DNA from: Ctenosaura bakeri
Lineage: Eukaryota > Chordata > Lepidosauria > Squamata > Iguanidae
Assembly: GCA_948474755.1 (NCBI GenBank)
Contig: CAOLHI010000560.1
Coordinates: 1 to 64,000 of the forward strand
Length of the DNA stretch: 64,000 bases
Direction of reading: 5' to 3'
In this document: piece by piece, positions 55,986-64,000 of the stretch
How positions within the stretch are numbered: position 1 is the stretch's first letter
Layout: the number at the start of each line of letters is the position of its first letter
The notes under the pieces: generated by a model
What the model was told of the DNA's origin: nothing
Seen by the model: the letters and a program-made list of their open reading frames with translations, nothing else
Database searches by the model: none
Translations under genes and position numbers: made by a program

Positions 55986-58420
55986 CAACTATAAACAACT
56001 GGAATTTTGGCAATCTTATTAAATACATGATGGCAGAAGTGTTACAGCAGAGTCAGGGCTTAATATCAAGTGACTTGTCCCATGCTTCATATTTGTGTGA
56101 AGTTAAGTTGGGCTAAGCAAAGAGCTTTATTTGATGATGGCCCTAGGGCTGCTTGGCAGCCTCCAGAAAGAGGTTTGCTCAGAAACATCCCTGATGGCTT
56201 GTACTTAATTTGAAAGGAATTTTGGAACTGCAATTGGTTGTGCTGAGTCCATGAAAATTATGTACACATTACAGATAGGGAATTCTGGGGCAGTGAATTG
56301 GCCAACACTTTCTTAGTTTTTGTAGACTGAAGCCAAAGACATCATCCACTACTAGAGGTCCCTAAGAAAAGAGCTTGCCATGAATCTCGTATGAATCTTA
56401 TTAATGCTATTATCATAAATGAATCAATACAGTGGTCATTGTTACTATGTAGCAGAGAAAGGGTAAAAGCTTTCTATATACTTATCATATTACATTATTA
56501 GATTGGAGTTTGCAAAGTTTATGTTATGGAACTATAACTCCCAGAATCTGTGTTTCACAGAGAACAGATTCACAGACCTGAATCAGAATCTTTGGTTCCT
56601 GAAAGCTGTAGTCTACACACAGAAAAGGCCTTTCTAAGTATTTCTTTAGACAAAATCAGTGAACAGAACACACTGCCAAAAACACATGCTTTGCAAAGGC
56701 ATTTCATTGGCCACTATGTCAGTAGAATTCGATTTGATCCAACACGGCTCTTCTTATATTCAGTGTACTTTTTTTTTGAAAGTCACTGCTAGTCTACAGT
56801 TGCATCTAATATTCTTGCTCACCAAAATGAAAACACTAGAACAAGACTATCAGAATGAGGTCAAAGTGACATTAAAATCCAGATGTTAAATATGTTAAAG
56901 TTGTTCAAGGATGGTTAAATATTGATATATACTTGCTCAGTGAGGTGTAGGAAATACAATGAAAATGTGAAAGGTTACAAAAATCCTGTCATTTTCTTTT
57001 CTCAAGAGGACACAGTTTTTCCTTCATTGTCTCTTCTATTTTCTCTCATGTCGGGATTTCTTGCTGTTATCTTTGCTTCTTTTAAATAAAGAACAACTGG
57101 ATGTACCAGCATAAAATCATTTCTATATCTGTTAAAAGCATTAAAAACAACATGTTCAGAAATATCATAAACAGTGTACTTTCCTCGGTACTGCTTTGAT
57201 TTGTTTTGATTACAGGAGGAAATAACATGTTTAAAATTCTTCCTGTATTAGGAAAAACAGCACACATCTACACACAGAAAATATGTTGAAAGGAAAGCTG
57301 GGCTAGAACTTTTCTCCCTGAAGAGAGTCCGATCCATTCAATCCAGTCACTTTAGCTCTGACTTTGAAAACCCGGTGAATAGTACTGTGCTGATTCTAAG
57401 GTAACTATCAAATTCCAGTTAAGTATGAGATGAGTAATCATTTCAATGATTAAAGGAAGATTAAAAGAAAAGGGAGAGCTACTTGACACAAGAAATCTCC
57501 CATATTCCTGGGTAGTATAGAATAAGCAAAATTGGTTGATGCATGGGCAATAATCAGATTTTTTTTTCTTTTTGTAACAGGAACAGCAACATTCAAAAAT
57601 TGTTAACCAAGTAGTCCATTTTTTATATTAAAAATACATTTACATAGTTGCACCAACTTCATAGTAACTGTTTACAGTGATGGGTGATAATACTGTCTCA
57701 ACCTAGTGAATATATATTTATATAAATAGATTTAAATGCCTTAGTGGAATCTCTTACTTCTGAACACATGTTCCACCATGTTACTGTTATTAAACAGTAA
57801 TGTCATTACTGTTTTTGTTCACAAGCCCAAAGTTTAAGGACAATCCTCACCATCTCCAACTGATGGCTCTTGAGTAGCAGAATGGAAAAGATCCTGTATG
57901 TGACCTCAAAGAGCCACTCCAAGCCAAACGTCTTATATACAGCAGGTTCGATGGATTAAGGCTCAACACAATATAGGGAAGCTGTATATCTTCTTGTGAG
58001 AACAAGGACTTGCCCAAAATATCAAAGGTATTTTCTTTGTTTGTTGAACAATTATAACTGCTTATGATCAGTGTAGTGGCAGTTGAAAATCTAGGCCAGA
58101 CTAGATAACAATACTTTCTAAAACTGAAGTTTACCATAATGCCATGGAAAACCGGGGAATGAACTAAATTGTTGTGTTCCTTTTTTTTTTTTTTAAGTCA
58201 GAGACATAAAATGATTATTTTTGTTAAATCACAGGCAAGGTTCATTGTTGTGCTTGGGCTATAAATTTCCATGGAACACAGTCCTGTGTAAGAATTAACA
58301 TATAATCCACATCACAGTGACAGCTGTATTTTAATCCTTCCTTTGTGGACATGCTCGGGGAGGTACTGTTGCTCTTAATTTGTTTGTATTATGAAACCAG
58401 GAAGAAGATTCATAGAAGAG

Positions 58421-58462
58421 GTGTATGTGTGTGTGTCTCTCTCTCTGTGTGTCTGTGTGTAT
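58421..58462. repeat. (GT)n/(CT)n compound microsatellite
   Basis: TGTGTGTGTGTCTCTCTCTC followed by further GT units. Confidence 0.85.
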
Positions 58463-59359
58463 ATGCACAAGTGTATTTACATGTCTATGTGTTTGCTTTA
58501 TACGGATCCTGAGGAAAGCCATTGGGAATGGTTTCTCAAGACCAAGCACAAAATGTATAAATTGAGAGAGAAACCAGTAACTGAAATTATTATGTGGTCA
58601 GTATGCTATAAATAACTTGCATGTTAATTCCTTCTGCTTATTTCTGCAATATTTTTAGATCTATTGCAGATCCTTGTCTAGGTACATGCTTACCTTGAGG
58701 TGCTAGTGTTTCCCTCTTTTTCCTTTTACTCACTCTACATATTCTATGATCACTTTGCTACCATAACTCATGGAAAGGTGGTGGCATGCATACTTGGAGA
58801 AAAAGGCATTGGTTATCCAATCATTTTATTTATAACTAATGCCAATATCTCATATACTTTTCAGCATTTCAGAGTATTGTATCTTTAAAAATAGAAATTT
58901 GGCAAATGGAATTACAAAGCCTCTGAGAAGGAAGCCTTGAGAACTTCTACTGCCTCCAAAGTTTTATGCAAAAGACAGGAGCCCTGAGAGACATGATTGG
59001 CAGGAAGCAGAGGTGATTTAAGATTACCGTTTGTTGTATCGTATTTTAAAAACACAGGGCTAAAATGAATTAATAGTGCTAATCTAGGCCAGAGCAGTGT
59101 GATGAATCAATGAGATTTACTGAAGTGTTGATTCAACACTTGGTTTGATGAGTCTAGGCTAGTTGAGTTTACAACTGGATTTCAGCCAGAGTAAGTTAGC
59201 TCAAGAACTTTGTGCTGCACAAGAGATATCGATATTTTGAAGAAATAAACTTTTAAAAATGAAATTAGTTATATGCAATAAGAAAACATATTGATTAAAG
59301 ACTTAACATTTTTGGCACACAGATGAAATTTTCAGCACAGGCAGATTGATCTAAATATA

Positions 59360-59410
59360 GTCTCTCTCTCTCATTCTCTCTCTCATTCTCTCTCTCGCTC
59401 TCTCTCATTC
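59360..59410. repeat. (TC)n microsatellite with ATTC interruptions
   Basis: Runs of TC units separated by ATTC and GCTC, about 50 bases. Confidence 0.9.
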
Positions 59411-60591
59411 CAAACAACCCAGCCTGAATTATTTAAAAGAAAAACTTCAGAATGAATATAGTGGGAACAAAAACTAATTCTCTTTGTCTAGGCTACTGCA
59501 GTCTGATCCATGCATTTCAGTTAAATTATATGAAAGGAAGTCTCTAATTTACCGTAAATGCTTGTGATGACTGCTGCCACCATTGTGATAATGAAGGTAA
59601 AATTTGCAAGTTTTTTTTTACAGCATCGAGAGCATATCCTTTAAAGGGAATACATCTGACAATCTTCAGCCAAAACCCACTGTATCATTTATTGTATATT
59701 CACAACCACACCCCAAGAACATAAAAAGTAAAACATACTAAATCGTTACTGGATAGATAAGCAGTGATTGATAAAAGTAGGGAAGGCTTAACATTCATTT
59801 CTGCAGCAAATTATACCTTTTAAATAAACAAATATATAATCACAAGGAATCACCCCACACTTTCCATTTGACAAGAAATCACAATCACAATCCTATCAAC
59901 ACTGTACATTCTAGGAAAATGCTAAAGAGAGAGGGAGAGCCATGCAATATAGTCTTTTTAAAATAAAATAAAATCTACTGCTTTTTTTTTTTTAAGGGGA
60001 GAAGGATAACAAAAATGTGCATACTTTGAAAACACAAGCTTACCAGCACACATACAATGCATTAGATTTCACTGAACTGGGGAAAAGCTTCTAATTACTA
60101 TATTATGTCAATGCATTGTTCAGTCTATAAGGTAAGGGTAGTGGTTGGGAGAGGAGAATTTAAAATGACAGTATATAATTTCAGATCTCCAAGAGATATA
60201 GTTATAGAGGTATGGCTATCCTGTTGCTATGAGTCTAAAACAGAGCAGCACAGGATAGTATATGCCTTAAAACCGTAAACATAAAAGAAACTCTGGCTTG
60301 AGAACATCCATTTTATTTTTCTATATACACTGTCTTTTTAACTCTAGGGATAACTTGAAACTGAGCATGTGCAATGAAGAGAAAGCTTGCAATGTCAGTG
60401 TGAATAATGGGTGGAAAAGGGGATGAGGGGGTGTGGCATCTCAATCAAGATCAAAATGAAACTGATAAAGCAGCATATGGACTGGATAACAAATCAAAAA
60501 AACATGTTTATCCACTGAAGGAACTGGTTAATGGAGACTGCCAGCACGTTGCCATGGAAACACTGACTGTTGGAGTTGTACCATCTCATAC

Positions 60592-60665
60592 CTTATCCAA
60601 TACATTCCTGGTTGTTGGTAGTAGTCCAAAGACCCTGATCTCTTGATGGTAAACCCGTGGTCCAG
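60592..60665 (-). CDS. DCLK1: DCLK1 alternative 74-nt cassette exon
   Basis: Minus-strand exon between acceptor TTTCTCTCTGCTCAG and donor AAG/GTATGAG. It encodes LDHGFTIKRSGSLDYYQQ followed by PGMYWI and the first two bases of an Arg codon, the known penultimate segment of one DCLK1 C-terminus. Its 74 nt is not a multiple of three, so inclusion shifts the last exon (51022-51186) by one base and ends the protein at DATRM; skipping leaves the longer tail ending SPNSPF. The joined alternative tail is 43 residues from the start of this exon. The frame is open and both splice sites are canonical, so the exon looks functional. The preceding exon, carrying the end of the kinase domain region, was not found and should lie beyond 64000. 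Confidence 0.92.
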
Positions 60666-62314
60666 CTGAGCAGAGAGAAATGGGGCAACTCAGTGGATCA
60701 ACATTGCGCTAGAGAATTAAGACCTCCAGACCAAAACTGTTCCTTATTTAGTGCATATTAGACTCTCGCTTTAAACTTAATACCAGTTGCTTGCTGCAGA
60801 ATACATTGATACTGCTGGTAAATACTTTGTTTGTAGAGAAAGAGAAGTAGGGCTGTCTCAAGTTCCATGGGTATCCCCCCCCCATTTTACAAACAAAACA
60901 AACAAAACAAAAAAGGATGTGTGTTGCATATTTTTTCCTTCCTAAAAACAACAATGATAAGCATCCTAGAGCCGGGATAGGCCAGATTACACAGTTGTTA
61001 AACTATGTTTCTTCACATTTGTGGAAATGTGTGTCGAATGAAGAGAGTCACCTTTGGACATTCCTATCCATTTTTTTTTTAATGGAGCCTTTTAATTTCA
61101 TAAAGATTATAGGTTCCCTGGTAACTATGTGTTACTGCAACACATTCAGCTAAAAATTATTAAGTATGAGGTTGCATTGTAATATCTCTTAATACATGTA
61201 CCAAATTTCAAGTTATCATTTTTTTTCAAAAAAAAAATATCTTGCTATATCTGGAATTATAGAGGAGGCATGTATTCCATCTCTTTCCTCATTTGCATGA
61301 AGAGTGAGATAACAACAGAAAGGTGGTATCTTTCTAACCTTTCCACAGTGTATTGACATGTAACTGGGCATCACTTAATAGGTAATTAAAAGCTATTTTA
61401 GAGTGAAAATTCTTCAGAGACACAGACGAAAGGCACACTGTGCAATTTAATACTGTAGAATGCTGCAGTGGTTAAATCTTTAAAAGGGAGGCAAAGCTCT
61501 TTCTTCTTGTGTTTGACTCATTAGAACAAAAATGCAGTGAAATAATGTTGAAAGTTTACAATTTAAATTACAAGAGGCAGTTTGATATATGTTCCTCAAA
61601 CCAGCTATTTATTTATTGCAATACATTATCTTGCCTCTGGATCCACAGGGCAAAAAGTTTTAAAAATGTAGTGTTTATGTTCTTTCATCAACTCATGTTT
61701 TGTCCTATGAAAAATATTTTAAAACATCTTAAATTATTGAACACTTCCTGTTGAAAACATGCTGCCTTTACATCTTCTCTTATACCCAAGAAGACTGATC
61801 TACTATTGCCATCTACTGGCCTACTAATGCTATGTATCTCAAAATCCCAACAACTAACCCTTTATGAGACTTTAGACTGCATATTACATTGTTACATTGC
61901 AATTTTGAAAAACTTAATGGAGAATTTGGTTTCACTTATCACTCATGCTCTTCCTCTATTTGCTAAATTCAATATTTTAGTAACATCTAAGCAACAGCTA
62001 GACACACACACACATAACCTCAGCTGCTCACAGGTTTCCCAGTTCAGGATCATCTCAGGTCCTAAAGTTTCTAAGCCAAGCTCTGTAACCAAGGGACACC
62101 ACCCCTGGCAATGTCATTAGGCACCATGCATCAAGTAACAACCACATTTACTCACCACACTTTATCATTACACATACATACACATGCAAACACAAACACA
62201 TTTTCTAGCTTTCTTGCTTATTTTAGGGAGATTGGATAAGGAACATTTAATCTAGCCTATTTGCTTCTGTTCAGAAGGTGGATGCAGAGGAAATGAGGAT
62301 GTCAGATAAGTAAA

Positions 62315-62694
62315 TACCGTCAGCCCTTCCTCCAGTCTTGCGGATTTGATTATTCACAGATTATTTGCTGTCACCTCTGCTGCCTCCCTATGTCATTTTT
62401 AATAGGTACTGCAAGTCTCGTGAGACGGAGAAACTGCGAAAGAGGTTAGTAAGTCCCTATTAAAAATGGTGTGGGGCAGCAGTGGAGGTAGCAGTAAGCC
62501 CCACCAGCCACCCACTTCTGCCTTGTGAAGGAATCCTGATGCCTCAAAGAAATCCATGGTGGGTTGAATATGGTGATCATGCTTTTTGTGTGTGTTAAAT
62601 TATGGTTTGTGAGAGCCTAGAGTTATTCATGGTTTTTCCACTTTCATGGGGGTCCTGTGCCCCTAACCCTAGCAAATGTGAAGAGATTACTGTA
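62315..62694. mobile_element. Family C MITE (TA target site), copy 2
   Basis: Ends CCGTCAGCCCTTCC and AAGAGATTACTG are inverted repeats, with TA at 62315-62316 and 62693-62694. The interior closely follows 7168-7532 (GATTTGATTATTCAC, GCTGTCACCTCTGCTGCC, CCACTTCTGCCTTGTGAAGG), with small insertions. Confidence 0.75.
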
Positions 62695-62886
62695 CTGCCA
62701 AACTTCAGCAACAAAACCTTGCCTTTAATCAGAACACTTCGGTATAAAAACAGAGCACCATGCTTCTTGTGTGGTAGCCAATCAGCACTCTTGGAAGCAT
62801 CTCAGCAGAGCTAACTGACACACAAACAAGATGCATGCTTCCTATAAGTGTACACATTTAATGGAGAAGTGCCTTGTTTAAAGGTT
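62695..62886. repeat. Flank shared with 7533-7725
   Basis: AACTTCAGCAACAAAACC, CAGAACACTTCGGTATAAAA, GTGGTAGCCAATCAGCACTC and GTGTACACATTTAATGGAG match the region next to the 7-kb MITE. Similarity ends at AAAGGTT in both, after which the sequences are unrelated. Confidence 0.75.
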
Positions 62887-64000
62887 GTCAATATGGAGAG
62901 ATTATATAGACCCCTTGGAGAATCTTTGCAAATTGCAGCAACAAATTAATTAAGCCTTGCAAATAAATGGTAAGCTCCTGCTCTCCTAGCAGATCTGTAG
63001 ATTTGCACATAGCCCTTTCCTCTTGCCTGGAGCTGAGCTCTCCAAAACTGATGAATTTGCACACTAATGTGCAAATTCTGGAGATGACCTCACAAAAACT
63101 GGAGACTGAGGGCCAGGTCATGACAATGAACAACCCCAGCTGCTAATGTGTGGTGCAAGTTAAAAATCATTTAAGGTTGTACATTAGAGGAGGCAGCAAC
63201 AAATGCACTGATGGCGGAATCTCTCCTCTCACCTACAGAGGGCAGAGCTCATCACTGTAAATGAGGACTTACTCAAAAGAAAAGGTCCTCCAGCTGCTAA
63301 TCCTTCAAAGTCAGAAATAAAGATGTTGCAGCCAGTGTCCTTTGCTGCTTGAAATCTATTTCCCTCATGAATTTACTTGGCTCAACACACTGCCAAGCAG
63401 AAATTTAACTGTCTGAGAAAGAGAAAAGACCTCCTCATCAACTGCACCAACACATTCTCCAAAGTGAAATATCCATTTTCCTCCTTGAAGGAGAATATAG
63501 GATGGTCAGTGGAGAAAAATATCAATTCTTTCAAGTGCTGCTTGGTCAGTGGAGAAAACCATTGTCTCCTTCAAGAATTGTTTTGTGGTCAAAATGAATG
63601 TTCAGAGAGTCCTGTTTGGATTTTTGCATGAAGACAGTCTTGACTATCCTTTTCCACACACTATCCAAGACTGAGTAAAGATGGACTTTGTGGACAGAAG
63701 TGGATGGCTTGAGCATCTGCAGATTGATTCATCCTTCTGTGGACAGGAGAACTCCACCTACTTTCTCAGAGACCCCCTCTCCTCCACTGCAACACAGTTG
63801 TTCTCACTGACTAGTGTTCCTAATCCTCTGTGTATCATTTCCTTGGAGCAGAAGGAGTGGCTGTAGAGAGGATTGTCAGCCTAGTTGTAAGCGCCTAGAT
63901 CTAGATTCAACCAATTTTTAAATTGCATTGATTTTTTACTGAAACAAAAGGCCACAAACTTTAGGAAGTAAGTTGATTACTGTTAATTGAGGGTTACTTA

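Larger units (their letters stand above)
51187..60591 (-). other. DCLK1: DCLK1 intron between cassette and last exon
   Basis: About 9.4 kb of AT-rich intron. Bounded by the cassette donor (AAG then GTATGAG) and the last-exon acceptor. It holds a Bov-B end, a fold-back MITE, an L2-like tail and CT/GT microsatellites, listed separately. From about 52000 to 55480 and 56000 to 60590 I see no other repeat or exon. Open frames are short, at most 114 codons (55090-55434), with no splice or domain support. Confidence 0.8.
60666..64000 (-). other. DCLK1: DCLK1 intron upstream of the cassette exon (partial)
   Basis: AT-rich intron running off the window. It contains the family C MITE composite unit at 62315-62886 and a short CA run near 62003. 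No further DCLK1 exon was seen on the minus strand up to the edge. From 62887 to 64000 no repeat was recognised. Confidence 0.7.

Overview
This is vertebrate genomic DNA, almost certainly from a squamate reptile. It is AT-rich, has no prokaryotic gene structure, and carries a typical squamate repeat mix: CR1 LINEs, Bov-B LINE 3' ends, tRNA-derived SINEs with a Bov-B-like tail, L2-like LINE tails, fold-back hAT-type MITEs and many microsatellites. Species cannot be named from the sequence alone.

The only host gene I can support is DCLK1 (doublecortin-like kinase 1), on the minus strand. Two of its exons are visible: the last coding exon (51022-51186) and a 74-nt cassette exon upstream of it (60592-60665). 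Both have clean splice sites. Skipping the cassette gives a 54-residue C-terminal tail ending SPNSPF. Including it shifts the frame and gives a different tail ending DATRM. The last exon is therefore read in two frames. From 51021 downward to somewhere above about 43.8 kb is probably the long DCLK1 3' UTR. From 51187 to the right edge is DCLK1 intron apart from the cassette. The left ~43 kb is intergenic DNA downstream of DCLK1; from vertebrate synteny I would expect the NBEA side, but nothing in the window proves it.

The rest is a layered record of transposition. Two solo LTRs have intact target-site duplications: 30999-31910 with GCTG, splitting a CR1 copy, and 17740-18032 with GCATG. An 822-bp hAT-like element (39984-40805) has a near-perfect 8-bp duplication. 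A palindromic MITE family (family A below) occurs in about seven copies, four of them with clear 3-bp duplications. A larger composite unit (a TA-flanked MITE plus about 190 bp of outside flank) occurs twice, at 7.2-7.7 kb and 62.3-62.9 kb. Nested insertions (L1-like in CR1, CR1 in SINE, LTR in CR1, unknown insert in MITE) give relative ages. I saw no CRISPR array, intact viral coding region, rRNA or functional tRNA gene.

No novel multi-gene system is visible. The points most worth a second look are the dual-frame DCLK1 terminal exon, the two solo LTRs, the 822-bp hAT-like element and the composite duplicated unit.
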